NCBI GenBank assembly: GCA_900545705.1
Contig: URAK01000008.1
Location: forward strand, 62,001 to 126,000
Direction: 5' to 3'
Source of the DNA: an uncultured Opitutales bacterium
Lineage (GTDB): Bacteria > Verrucomicrobiota > Verrucomicrobiia > Opitutales > Intestinicryptomonadaceae
Length of the DNA: 64,000 bases
In this document: positions 19,731-29,307 of the stretch, piece after piece
How positions within the stretch are numbered: the first letter of the stretch is position 1
How the letters are laid out: every line of letters begins with the position of its first letter
The notes under the pieces: generated by a model
Seen by the model: the letters and a program-made list of their open reading frames with translations, nothing else
Told to the model about the DNA's origin: nothing
Databases searched by the model: none
Program-made: the position numbers and the translations under genes

Positions 19731-21254
19731 ATGAAAAGATTAATTCTTATATTTTGCGCATGCGCCTTTTGCGTAGTTGCGTCGGCAGAACCTAAAAGCA
19801 CGGTAGAAAGAAGGAAGCCGTTGACTGCGAATGTCGGCATTGTAGGCGTCGGGCTGGACACATATTGGAAGCAATTTGAAGGGCTCAAAGACGTAATGCT
19901 CAAAAAACTCGATACATTTGAAAATAAAGTCAAGTCCAACGGCGTAAAAACATTTTCATTTGGTCTTGTCGACAACGCTGAAAGCGCGCGCAAAACTCTC
20001 GACGAAATCAAGCGGTCGAATCTAGATCTGCTGTTTGTCGATATGGTGACCTACGCAACCTCGGCGACATTTGCCGCAATGGCAAAAGAGCTGACAATCC
20101 CGATAGTTTTGGTGGCATTGCAGCCGCAAAGCGCAATGCCTTACGAAAAAGCGACAACGTTTATACAGCTTTGCAACGACGATTTATGTGCCGTCCCTGA
20201 ATTTGCGGACGTTGCCGTGCGAATGGGAAACCCCGTGGACGATATTATAATAGGAATGCGCGAGGGCGATAAACTTGCAGACGCGGAAATTTCAAAATGG
20301 TGCTCGGTTGCAAAGGTTTTGCACGACCTGCGCTATGCCCGCATAGGACTAATGGGACATGTATTGGAGGCGATGTATGACATGCAAACCGACCCAACGG
20401 CAGTCGCAGCCACATTTGGCTGCCATGTAGCTGTATGCGAGCCCGATGAAATCCTAAGACATTATCTCTCCGAAGATAAAGACGCAGTTGAAGCTATGAA
20501 AAAGCGGATTCTCTCATTCTTCGACACCCCGGACCCTGTCTCAGACCCAATCACCCAAAAGCTCACAGACAAGGATCTCGATGTTGCAGCTAGGGCGGCA
20601 GTTGCCCTTGAAAAGTTCGCGGCCGACAGAAAGCTCGACGGTCTTGCATACTATTACGAGGCGCTACCCGGCTCCAAAATGCGGGAGCTCGTAACAAACC
20701 TAATAGTGGGCAACTCGCTTCTCACCGCAGCCGGATTCCCTATGTGCGGAGAGTTTGACATCAAAAATTGCATTGCAATGATGATAATGGATAGGCTTCA
20801 AATAGGCGGAAGCTTTGCCGAATTCCACCCGATAGATTTCAACAAGGGGACAGTTCTTGTCGGGCATGACGGTCCGCACCATCTTAATATTGCCGACGGC
20901 AAGCCCGTATTGAGGTCATTAAAAAAATATCACGGCAAACCCGGAGCGGGCGCTGGCGTTGAATTCAAGATAAAGGAAGGCCCCATTACCATACTCTCAA
21001 TAGGGGTAAAAGCCGACGGGAAATTCAAATTTATAGTGGCCGAAGGCGAGTCTGTTGCGGGAGCCATTCCACCCACGGGGAATACAAACACCCATGCTAA
21101 GTTTAAGCCTGACATTCGCACATTCTTGCGGAGCTGGTGCATGGAAGGGCCAACCCACCACTTTGCACTCGGTATTGGGCACCACGCAGACGAAATTCAG
21201 AAAATCGCAAAGGTTTTAAATATTGAATGCGTAAATGTGACGGCCGGCAAATAA
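19731..21254 (+). CDS. L-arabinose/L-fucose isomerase-like protein with an N-terminal signal peptide
   Basis: 507 residues. From residue about 33 ('ANVGIVGVGLDTYWKQFEGLKD') it follows the arabinose isomerase-like family seen in Bacteroidota, Planctomycetota and Verrucomicrobiota, which converts aldoses to ketoses using a divalent metal. Candidate metal and active-site residues are the Glu in 'GEFDIKN', the Glu and His in 'FAEFHPIDF', 'GHDGPHH' and the His pair in 'GPTHHFALGIGHH'. Residues 1-19 ('MKRLILIFCACAFCVVASA') form a classical Sec signal peptide, odd for a normally cytoplasmic enzyme. A strong terminator follows. It could act on sugars in the periplasm or be a repurposed binding protein. 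Confidence 0.82.
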   Translation: MKRLILIFCACAFCVVASAEPKSTVERRKPLTANVGIVGVGLDTYWKQFEGLKDVMLKKLDTFENKVKSNGVKTFSFGLVDNAESARKTLDEIKRSNLDLLFVDMVTYATSATFAAMAKELTIPIVLVALQPQSAMPYEKATTFIQLCNDDLCAVPEFADVAVRMGNPVDDIIIGMREGDKLADAEISKWCSVAKVLHDLRYARIGLMGHVLEAMYDMQTDPTAVAATFGCHVAVCEPDEILRHYLSEDKDAVEAMKKRILSFFDTPDPVSDPITQKLTDKDLDVAARAAVALEKFAADRKLDGLAYYYEALPGSKMRELVTNLIVGNSLLTAAGFPMCGEFDIKNCIAMMIMDRLQIGGSFAEFHPIDFNKGTVLVGHDGPHHLNIADGKPVLRSLKKYHGKPGAGAGVEFKIKEGPITILSIGVKADGKFKFIVAEGESVAGAIPPTGNTNTHAKFKPDIRTFLRSWCMEGPTHHFALGIGHHADEIQKIAKVLNIECVNVTAGK

Positions 21255-21361
21255 CCCGAAACCTGCATTGGCAACTTGGCGCGGAAGAAATTGATTTATT
21301 CTGAGCCTGCTAATAAGCTTAATATTGTATAAGTAGCGAGCAAACTACGGCTGCAAAATTT

Positions 21362-21400
21362 AAAAGCCTTCCGTTTTCATTCGGAGGGCTTTTTATTTTT
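21362..21400 (+). terminator. Terminator of the isomerase-like gene
   Basis: 12-bp stem AAAAGCCTTCCG/CGGAGGGCTTTT (one G:U pair), an 8-nt loop and a T-rich tail, about 110 bp after the stop. Confidence 0.85.
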
Positions 21401-22587
21401 CGAATTAAAACTGTGCACCTTTCGGAGAGTTTCTTATTTCAGATTTAATTATGCACAAATATCTTGGCTAATGTTGAGAAGGAAATGGCACAATGTAGGG
21501 CATTCCAGTATTTCAACGTTTTCTACAATATTGGCAGTTTATTTTAATGATGCTTTAAATTAAAAATAGCCTGTTTTAAGCAGTTGTTTTTTAGAGTGGA
21601 ATACCAAACGCCGATAACCCCTTTGGGTAAAAATGCATAAATACACGCATACATTCTATAAAATACCAATTGCAGGATTTCCCATATTGGATCAGGTTTT
21701 AGATATAATTTTCTTCTTAAAAAGGTAAATGCAAAATGAAATATTATTTATATAGGCTAACTATAATACGAGTCAGGCAGAAAATATAAATTAAGTCGAC
21801 TTTAGAACATTTGATACAAATACCAAAATTTATTTCATAAAATAGGGAATGCCTTTCTTATAATAAAAGTTGCACTGGCTTCTTTCCCCCAATGCCTTTT
21901 TGGTGTAAAATCTTTAACAACCACTGGGTATTTAGGGTATGAAATTAAATTTTGGATTTATATTATACTCAAATGCTACCTAAGAATTTTAATAGTTTCA
22001 TTTCATACATTCCAGAAATTTTAAGAAGCAAAAAATACAATAAGATGTGGAGAAAAACGGGCGATTATCAACATTGCAATACGCTGTTGCTAAGCTACTG
22101 CATAAGGAATCTAAACTGCAATAAAAGGCCTTTAAGACGTGTAGATATAGTTTGATATGATATTTTAATGACCGTTAATTTCTTGCTTCGCTTAAAATTT
22201 ATTACTGCAAAAATATTTCTAAAAAAGATAAGTAAAAAATTGCAATCTATATACCGACAATTTCTTTTATAACCATTATCTTGTTCTTTGCGAAAATTTT
22301 CTCGAATGCTAAAATTATACTTTCAGTGCAAATAATACATTTTTTTGTGTAAAATATATAGATGATATTCGCTTCTTACAAGAATCCACAAGTAGATGAG
22401 CTTTAAATATTAAAATGTCGCAATTTATTGTATAACTTTAAAGCGCTGCGAATCCAATATCTTTACTTAATATGTTTGAATATCAAAGAATAAACTTCCC
22501 ATAAGCGTGTAATTACATCTGGTACGCGAGAGAAAACGCACAAATCCAATAAGGCTAAAACACTTGTGAGTAAGTTATTTCTTTAGC
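21401..22587. other. AT-rich gene-free stretch of about 1.2 kb
   Basis: Visibly lower in G+C than its surroundings and without a credible gene. One 67-codon plus-strand frame (21952-22155) has no family resemblance. No tRNA, IS end or CRISPR repeat was seen. It may be decayed sequence or hold an unrecognised RNA. Confidence 0.45.
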
Positions 22588-22617
22588 AAAAAAAAGTGCC
22601 CGAATTGTCGGGCACTT
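22588..22617 (-). terminator. Terminator of the pilus/secretin locus
   Basis: Perfect 10-bp stem AAGTGCCCGA/TCGGGCACTT with a 4-nt loop, followed on the minus strand by eight T residues, 22 bp after the secretin stop. Confidence 0.92.
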
Positions 22618-22638
22618 CAAAGATTCTTTTATACCAGA

Positions 22639-25437
22639 TTAACGTGTAATAGTTTCGGTAGCGTCGTCTTCAAGTATGCGATGTACCGCACCACCAGGGG
22701 AAACTATGACAGGATTCTGGTAAACGCTTCCGGGACGCATATCCTGGAACTGTTCGCGACCAACGCTGCCTCCGGGGGAGATTCTGTTCGCAGTCACGAA
22801 TATTAACAGATTCCTCTTCTGGCGAGATTCGCCCTTTGAGCGGAAGAGCCTGCCGATCCACGGAATATCGGAGAGAATCGGAACGCTGTCGTTGATTGTG
22901 CGGACTTCTTCACGTGTCAAACCGCCCATAACAACGGTCGCACCGTCAAATACCGTTACAGTAGTCTTAACTTCTCTGACCGAGAACACCGGCTGAATGA
23001 ATCCAGAGGGAACCGTTACGGTTGTTCCGGAAGATATAGCAACTGCAACGCCGCCGTATTCCATGAACCCTTCAAATTCCGTTACGTTCGGGTTGAGAAC
23101 GAGGTTGATGCTATCATCTTCTTCGACGTTCGGGGTGACTTCCATAGAGACACCAACGTCAACCGAGGTGAAGTCCTGAGGAGTACCGGGGGTGATAGTT
23201 ACACCAGCAGAAGATGAGTTTTCACCATTAACTGTCGTAGAAGAAGAACCAACGTTAGATTGAACGTCGCCCCATGATTCCGGATAACGCATACGTTGCG
23301 AAACCGTTATCGAAGCAGTGCTGCCAGATATAACCGTCACCTTCGGAGCGCAGAGCAAGTCTGAACCCTGGCGCTGTTCGAGAGCGTTGACTATCAAGCT
23401 TACATCGTAACCATTGATAACACCGAGAACTGTGTTAGCCGCTTGAGCTGCGCCGGACGCCATATTTATGGTCGAGGGCAAGAGCGGAACTACAGGCTCA
23501 ACAGTATACGGATTTGGAACGTCTGCTGTCACCTCATTGGCAGGCTTCAAGATTGTTATCGGAGTAGATCCGGCACTCGCGCTTGTTATAGAGTCGGCAA
23601 GCGTACGATTGTTATATGTGCTTATCACACCGGTTGTGTTTCTTCCAACTGTGGAGAACAGAGTGCTGTAAGTGCCATCAGCATTCTTCCTGGAAACATT
23701 CCAGTTGAATCCGAGTTCCTTCAAGACGCCCTGGTTGACTTCCATAAATTTAGCTTCGATTTCAACCTGCTTGGTTTCGCTATAACGCAACAGTATATTG
23801 CGAACTTTGTCGAGGTTGCGGCGCGTATTCGTGACCCAAAGTTTTGAACCGTCAAACGCAACAGTCGCGCCAGGACCAAACTCTACGCCAGCTTTAACGA
23901 GGAAGTTTTTGATAGCCTCTTCCTTGCCGTCTCCAGCACCTGCCGCAGCACCACCGCCGCCGCTGCCGCCGAAGGGATTGCCCGAATCGCCGGATTCGCC
24001 AACCGCAGCCTTAAAGCCTATCATACGCATAACAGTCGAAGTCGGGAGCGGAAAGTCGAGAGTGTCCATTGAAGCGACACTGTTGTCCATTGCTTTGCGG
24101 ACTACGATTGTATCCTTTTCAATATCGTATTGGAAACCGGCTTGCTGGGTGACCCAGTCGAGTATTTGGCCGAGGGAGAGGTCGCGGAGTGTGAGAACTA
24201 CCGGCTTTGCTTCAGAAGCGTTATCGCCGAAAAGAACTATGTTAACACCCTTCTTCGCGTCGTTTGACTTATCGTATTCAACAGACAATATAGAAAGTGT
24301 GTTTATTGCCTGGGCGAGTGTCACGCCGGGAGCGGGGAAGCTTACATTCGGGATTATGATTTCGGCCAGTTTTTTGTCGATTATAGAATCGGCTCTCGCG
24401 CCGCCTCTATCAACTGTCGTGCCGGTGTAAACTTGCGGGCGCTGCCACGCCTTGCTTACTTCGTCCATCATCGCTTCACGGGTTGCCAGATAAGTTAGGC
24501 GGCCGCGGTCAGCAAGCTTTTCAGAGATCAAGCGCTGATACGCTTTTGCCTGTATATTGTCGGCATCGAGCGTTTCAATCTGGCGGAAGGTAGCGCGAGC
24601 TCCCTGATAGTCGCCATAAAGATATTGCCTGCGACCTTTTTCCAAGAGATTTTCTATCTTGTTCTGGCGAGTTGCGTAATCCGGGCTTATGTCAGATATC
24701 GAATTGTTGTAAGGATTGGCTGTAAATTCTTCAACTTCTTCGACAAATGCTGCGCCGGCATCTTTGCTTTCTTCAGCCGCAGCATATTCAGCGGCATAAG
24801 ATTTTGCGGCAGCTGTGTCTCTTTCAGACATCGCAATCTTAGCGCGGGACTTCGCCATTGCAGCTTTCGCTCTATTGAGTTCAGAACGAGCCTCGTCAGC
24901 TACCGGAGAATAAGATTCTTCGGGAAGTTTTTCCTGTGCAAAAGCCAATTTCTTGGAGGCTTCATCCCAATTGCCAGCGTCCATTAGATCGTACGCTTCA
25001 TCTATCAGATCAAACGCCGCTATAACTTGCAGCTGCTGCTTACGCAGTGCGTCGGACATCGCCGCATCAACAGGTTCAACCTTCGCTGCTTCGCCATCCT
25101 TTGCAACCTCGGCATCTTCAGCTCCAGCTTCTTCTTTGGCAGGTTTTGCGCCAACAAGCACGGGAGCTTCGCCTTTTGCCTGACGTTCAATGTCCTTATT
25201 CACGTCGGCAAGCATGCGCTGTACGCCTTCGTCATTGGGCGCAATCTTCAATAACTCTTCAAGCGATTGCTTTGAAGATTTAAGATCGCCCGCGTCACGC
25301 GCCTGTACGGCCGCAACCATAAGACGGATTTTCTCTTGGGTCTGGTCCGGCTTGGCATAGCTAAAGCTTGCCGTCACGGCGGAAGCTAATATCGCCGCGA
25401 CAAATGCCGCTTTTCGTTGGGTTGTCTTTATTTTCAT
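22639..25437 (-). CDS. Type IV pilus/type II secretion secretin (Amuc_1098-like)
   Basis: 932 residues. A signal peptide (1-28) leads into a TPR-like region (about 30-95), an Ala/Lys-rich coiled stretch (about 100-250), a second TPR-like unit ('GRRQYLYGDYQGARATFRQIETLDADN', about 268-295), an STN/N0-type domain ('VTLAQAINTLSILSVEYD' to 'FQYDIEKDTIVVRK', about 370-460) and a C-terminal secretin domain. The latter ends with the family signature 'VPILSDIPWIGRLFRSKG' and 'NLLIFVTANRI'. It forms the outer-membrane ring of a pilus or secretion machine. Domain order and neighbours match Akkermansia Amuc_1098, which starts the five-gene pilus-associated locus. Confidence 0.93.
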   Translation of the reverse strand: MKIKTTQRKAAFVAAILASAVTASFSYAKPDQTQEKIRLMVAAVQARDAGDLKSSKQSLEELLKIAPNDEGVQRMLADVNKDIERQAKGEAPVLVGAKPAKEEAGAEDAEVAKDGEAAKVEPVDAAMSDALRKQQLQVIAAFDLIDEAYDLMDAGNWDEASKKLAFAQEKLPEESYSPVADEARSELNRAKAAMAKSRAKIAMSERDTAAAKSYAAEYAAAEESKDAGAAFVEEVEEFTANPYNNSISDISPDYATRQNKIENLLEKGRRQYLYGDYQGARATFRQIETLDADNIQAKAYQRLISEKLADRGRLTYLATREAMMDEVSKAWQRPQVYTGTTVDRGGARADSIIDKKLAEIIIPNVSFPAPGVTLAQAINTLSILSVEYDKSNDAKKGVNIVLFGDNASEAKPVVLTLRDLSLGQILDWVTQQAGFQYDIEKDTIVVRKAMDNSVASMDTLDFPLPTSTVMRMIGFKAAVGESGDSGNPFGGSGGGGAAAGAGDGKEEAIKNFLVKAGVEFGPGATVAFDGSKLWVTNTRRNLDKVRNILLRYSETKQVEIEAKFMEVNQGVLKELGFNWNVSRKNADGTYSTLFSTVGRNTTGVISTYNNRTLADSITSASAGSTPITILKPANEVTADVPNPYTVEPVVPLLPSTINMASGAAQAANTVLGVINGYDVSLIVNALEQRQGSDLLCAPKVTVISGSTASITVSQRMRYPESWGDVQSNVGSSSTTVNGENSSSAGVTITPGTPQDFTSVDVGVSMEVTPNVEEDDSINLVLNPNVTEFEGFMEYGGVAVAISSGTTVTVPSGFIQPVFSVREVKTTVTVFDGATVVMGGLTREEVRTINDSVPILSDIPWIGRLFRSKGESRQKRNLLIFVTANRISPGGSVGREQFQDMRPGSVYQNPVIVSPGGAVHRILEDDATETITR

Positions 25438-25507
25438 ATTCGCTGTATTTATAATTTGTTAAATGGACGTTAACACTTTTTGGGGTTTTTTAAAGAATTA
25501 TTTTCAA

Positions 25508-26374
25508 TTATTTGACGGGAACCACTCCCGCCGCACTTAGGTTCATTGTTTGTGGTTCGATATCGGTATTGTCCGGAATCATCTCAATTACGGCATTGCC
25601 TTTATCAAAATCTATCGACTTCACCTTGTATGTGGCTGTCCCAACCTTGCGCGATTCGCCAGGCGCTTTAACATGCCATATGCTACCGTCGGGCGCAGAG
25701 AACGATATCCTCCTACGGTCGTCTATGACGGTTTCCTTATTGGAGTATATCGTCACGTCTTTACCAAGGGATTTATCATACAACACTACGGTCACAATGT
25801 CCGATATTGTGTTGTTTTTATCGTTCTTAACGCGCTTTATCTCGAATTTCTTGGGAGTCAGCCCTAGATTGATCTTTTTGCCAGTTGACGGCGCAGACGC
25901 AACTATCTCCTCATTCAATTTCCCTATGAAAGATAGATTCGTGGAGGTATTTTCAAACTGGATTATCGGTTCAGCTTTCGTTCCGAAATATCCGAGATAT
26001 TTTATCGGATACGGCTCGTTGGATACCCCTACATACTTCAACGCAAAAGACTGTCTCGCGACTTCCTTGTAATAGGGCGACTCGGTCATGAAGTTGCCCT
26101 TTTTGTCCACCCATATCTGAGGTGGGGTAAATACTTGGAAGAACCATTTCCCAGCTTCGTCCTGCGCCCTGACCTCGGGCCATTCTATGGACGTCACTTT
26201 CAGTTCGGGCACTATTATCTTCTTCCAAGGTATGCCAGCGGGCAATTTCTTTTCAAGTGTTTGCACGCGCGCTTCCAATAGTTCGCCCTTCGGTTCATTC
26301 ATAAAATAATATCCGCAAGACAAACCCGCCACTATCACGGCGATTACAAAAAATATCTTATCGTAGTATTTCAT
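25508..26374 (-). CDS. Amuc_1099-like inner-membrane-anchored pilus locus protein
   Basis: 288 residues: a single N-terminal transmembrane helix ('IFFVIAVIVAGLSCGYYF', about 7-25), a short coiled segment and a mostly beta-strand periplasmic domain ('LKVTSIEWPEVRAQDEAGKWFFQVFTPPQIWVDKKGNF'). I recognise it mainly by position, size and layout as the counterpart of Amuc_1099. A role in pilus assembly is inferred from the operon, between the Amuc_1100-like gene (15-bp gap) and the secretin (70-bp gap). Confidence 0.75.
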   Translation of the reverse strand: MKYYDKIFFVIAVIVAGLSCGYYFMNEPKGELLEARVQTLEKKLPAGIPWKKIIVPELKVTSIEWPEVRAQDEAGKWFFQVFTPPQIWVDKKGNFMTESPYYKEVARQSFALKYVGVSNEPYPIKYLGYFGTKAEPIIQFENTSTNLSFIGKLNEEIVASAPSTGKKINLGLTPKKFEIKRVKNDKNNTISDIVTVVLYDKSLGKDVTIYSNKETVIDDRRRISFSAPDGSIWHVKAPGESRKVGTATYKVKSIDFDKGNAVIEMIPDNTDIEPQTMNLSAAGVVPVK

Positions 26375-26389
26375 TTCTGTGCCGCTTCT

Positions 26390-27493
26390 TTATTGTTTCT
26401 TTGGTTTTGTGGCCGACTTTGCCTTCGCGGCTACACCTTTTTTATCGGCGTCCTTTTTATCTCCAGGCTTTGCCGTATCTTTGACCACTTCTACGTATTC
26501 TATCACCACAGTGAATTCCGATATGTTGTCCGTAACAACGGGAACTTTATTTTCGTCTATCACCGGCGCGGCAGGCGTTTCCCCGCCCTCTTCGGAATCT
26601 GTCGATGCAAATGCGTCCGCCGCATCAGATGTCTCCTCTGCAAGGGCTTCCTCCGGGTTCGCCATCATTATTAGCGACGTATCAGCAGGCTTTACATCAA
26701 TGCTCCTAACTACAAGCATTGCATCGAAATCCTTCAACTGGTTTAGGAACCTGCGGAGCACGTCAGTATGCCCGGTAAACACAAACCTGTATGCCAGGGT
26801 ATCCAAGCTGCCAGGCTTGCGCGCAGTTATATTCTCGTCAATCTTAAAGTTGTCGCCCCTCAACGCCGCAGACGACTTTGAACGGGCAGACGCCCTTACG
26901 CGACGCGTCTTTGTTTCCTCTTTTATCCCTTCCTCAGGCAGTATCTCGCGCTGCACGTTCAATATCGCCATAGGGGATTCTTTCGATTTGCAATTAAAAA
27001 GCTTCTGATTGATGTAGTCCAACACGCAAACCTGCTTCCATATTGCGGGCATCGCCTCGTCTTTCGGTGAGTCGGCTGTCGGCGCTACATACTTTTTATA
27101 TCCAAAATCCATTTCGTCGGGCACATATATTTCGCGCTTTTTTGCCTCGGCACGCCAAGAGTTTACCATTCCGCGCAACTGCTCGCGCAACTGGAATCCC
27201 TCTTCGGCCGTAAGCGGCTTGAATATATGCTCGCTCTCGCGAGTCAAGTCCTTTTCCAAGTCGGAAAGATGCTTTTCAAGCTCCTTTATGTTTTTCGCAG
27301 AGGCGTCTATAGACGGCTGGGTCGGATCTGTTGCAAGTACGTCGTCGTACTGCCTCATCGCGCTGTTCAGCTTCCCAAGCGCCGCTGCATCGTTCTTATA
27401 AAGCATTGCGTCATATGCAGCGCCGGCTATAAACAGCGCTATCAATACGAACATTGCTATAAAAAATATAGGGTATTTCTTAAAGTATTTCAT
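26390..27493 (-). CDS. Amuc_1100-like pilus-associated protein (PilO-like layout)
   Basis: 367 residues, longer than the 317-residue Akkermansia protein. An N-terminal transmembrane helix ('IFFIAMFVLIALFIAGAAY', about 9-27) precedes a coiled coil (about 35-95, 'SAKNIKELEKHLSDLEKDL') and a ferredoxin-like PilO-type domain ('TLAYRFVFTGHTDVLRRFLNQLKDFDAMLVVRSIDVKP', about 225-262). The tail is a Lys/Ala-rich low-complexity stretch of about 30 residues. Amuc_1100 is known as a surface protein of Akkermansia that signals to the host; whether this protein does so is unknown. It lies 19 bp after the PilM-like gene. Confidence 0.82.
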   Translation of the reverse strand: MKYFKKYPIFFIAMFVLIALFIAGAAYDAMLYKNDAAALGKLNSAMRQYDDVLATDPTQPSIDASAKNIKELEKHLSDLEKDLTRESEHIFKPLTAEEGFQLREQLRGMVNSWRAEAKKREIYVPDEMDFGYKKYVAPTADSPKDEAMPAIWKQVCVLDYINQKLFNCKSKESPMAILNVQREILPEEGIKEETKTRRVRASARSKSSAALRGDNFKIDENITARKPGSLDTLAYRFVFTGHTDVLRRFLNQLKDFDAMLVVRSIDVKPADTSLIMMANPEEALAEETSDAADAFASTDSEEGGETPAAPVIDENKVPVVTDNISEFTVVIEYVEVVKDTAKPGDKKDADKKGVAAKAKSATKPKKQ

Positions 27494-27512
27494 CAGACAA
27501 ATTCTTTGACCG

Positions 27513-29147
27513 TTATATCGGCTTGTCGGGGTTTACAACAAGAGTAAAGTCAAACTTCAAAATGCGCGGATTCGACGGGTCTGTCCTCACATTTTCAAAC
27601 GACTTCAAAAATTCGGAACTTACAAAGGAATTCAACAACTTTGTTATTCTGTCTATTGCCTTCTGCGTATCGTACGCCTCCAAATTTTCCGGATTCACGT
27701 CTCTTATCAAGAGCCTTCCCGTCAACTCGAGCTTGTACTCCTGCACGCCGTTCTTTACGGCGCGGTGCACTCTCAGATTGTCGAGCCAGACGTCCTTCTG
27801 CTCCATCAGACGCTTCTCTATATCTATAAACAGATTTATCCAGTTTGATTTCGATTTCGCCAAACCTTCCAATCCGTTTATTTTTGCCTCCAAAGAATTC
27901 GCTGTCTCGCCGTTCTTCTTGAACTCCGCAGCCCTATCCTCTATCGGGAGCATCATCGACTGGAATTTAGCGGTTGCTTCAGTCTTCTCGCTTATCGATT
28001 TTGTAAATAAGAACATTGGCGGCAGTGTCGCGGCCACCAATATCGCCGCGCCTAACACCATCAGCGGCCTCGTCTTTGCAAATGCCGTTTCTTCAACAAT
28101 GTGCTTGGGCAGCAGATTTACGCTCATCAAGCCGGGAATTACAAGCCTCGCCGCCTCGCCGACTATTTCGCTCACCTGCGACGCGCAACTCGACAACAAT
28201 TCCTGATTCACACGCGGACTCACCGATACATTCGAAAGGGCGTCGAAGTATTCCACGCTCATCTTCTGGTCTTCCGCCAAAAATTCGGCAAACCCAGGCA
28301 AGAGAGATCCGCGACCACACAAATATATTTTCTTAGGGGCTTCTACGCGCGAAGTGCGCCTGTAATTTACTATCGAGCGCTTTATCTCAACACCTATCCT
28401 GCGCATTACGGATGTCGCAGCATTTGTAAAGTGCTCTGAGCCCGCATTCGATGAAAGAGACGCGTTCGCAAAAAATCCGCGCTTCAGCTCCTCCGCTGTC
28501 GCAAAGTCGCGGCCGAGAGAATCGGCAACGGCCTGCGTTATCGAATTCCCGCCAACCGGTATGCTTCGCACGAAAACGCCGTCCTCGCGCGCTATCATCA
28601 AATTCGTAAAGCGTGACCCTACATTTAAAAGAATTACGTCGTTTTCAAGACCGCAATACTTCCACGCGTTATAGTCGAGTATCGAGGACGCCTCTATCGA
28701 CTCGGGTATCACACCGGCCTGGGAAAGTGCCATGCAAAAGTCGTCCGCTGCCGTCGACTTCATCGAGGTCAGGAATATTTCCGTTTCGACTCCGTCGTCG
28801 GAAATTATTTCGTAGTCCCATGAAACCTCATTTATCGGGTACGGAATATTCTTTTCAGCCTCAAACTGTATGACCTCGGCTCTCCGGGCCTCGTCTACAT
28901 GGGGTATTTTTATTGTTTTTGTGAGCAGGAGCATCGACGGCGCTATCACTGTCGCCTTCCCGGATACTCTCATCATCTTTAGCGTCGCCGCAAGTTCCGA
29001 CAGCCATTCTTCCTGGTTGGAATAGTCATATTTCAGCTCTTGCACCTGAAAACTTTCCAAAACAAGACGGCCAGCAGATACGCCAAACTCCGACGCGCTA
29101 ACGTGGGTTGCTCCGCAGTTTATTATAAGCTTGCTTTTAGAACTCAT
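27513..29147 (-). CDS. PilM-PilN fusion, actin-like pilus assembly ATPase (Amuc_1101-like)
   Basis: 544 residues. Residues 1 to about 345 are an actin/FtsA-like PilM domain: 'LIINCGATHVSASEFG', 'IQFEAEKNIPYPINEVSWDYEII', 'VILLNVGSRFTNLMI' and 'IYLCGRGSLLPGF'. At about 352 'MSVNLLPKHI' is the hallmark start of PilN, then a transmembrane helix ('LMVLGAAILVAATLPPMFLF') and a PilN-like periplasmic domain. Cytoplasmic PilM and membrane PilN, separate proteins in most type IV pilus systems, are therefore one chain here, as in Akkermansia. It couples the cytoplasmic and periplasmic parts of the pilus platform. Confidence 0.88.
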   Translation of the reverse strand: MSSKSKLIINCGATHVSASEFGVSAGRLVLESFQVQELKYDYSNQEEWLSELAATLKMMRVSGKATVIAPSMLLLTKTIKIPHVDEARRAEVIQFEAEKNIPYPINEVSWDYEIISDDGVETEIFLTSMKSTAADDFCMALSQAGVIPESIEASSILDYNAWKYCGLENDVILLNVGSRFTNLMIAREDGVFVRSIPVGGNSITQAVADSLGRDFATAEELKRGFFANASLSSNAGSEHFTNAATSVMRRIGVEIKRSIVNYRRTSRVEAPKKIYLCGRGSLLPGFAEFLAEDQKMSVEYFDALSNVSVSPRVNQELLSSCASQVSEIVGEAARLVIPGLMSVNLLPKHIVEETAFAKTRPLMVLGAAILVAATLPPMFLFTKSISEKTEATAKFQSMMLPIEDRAAEFKKNGETANSLEAKINGLEGLAKSKSNWINLFIDIEKRLMEQKDVWLDNLRVHRAVKNGVQEYKLELTGRLLIRDVNPENLEAYDTQKAIDRITKLLNSFVSSEFLKSFENVRTDPSNPRILKFDFTLVVNPDKPI

Positions 29148-29307
29148 TTCTGAATGTGAACGGGGGTAAAATAAAAATTCGGAATGAAAATAAATCTAAT
29201 ACCTTTTCAGCCGCTTAGTAAAGCATTTTTTGCATTTACTTCGCACAAATTGCATCGCGCGCATGCAACGCACTCTACAGCACATTGTTGCGCGCTATGC
29301 CTCGGCC

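Noticed and set aside
21952..22155. A 67-codon plus-strand frame in the AT-rich island.
   Set aside because: No Shine-Dalgarno, no family resemblance, and a composition like the surrounding noncoding DNA.
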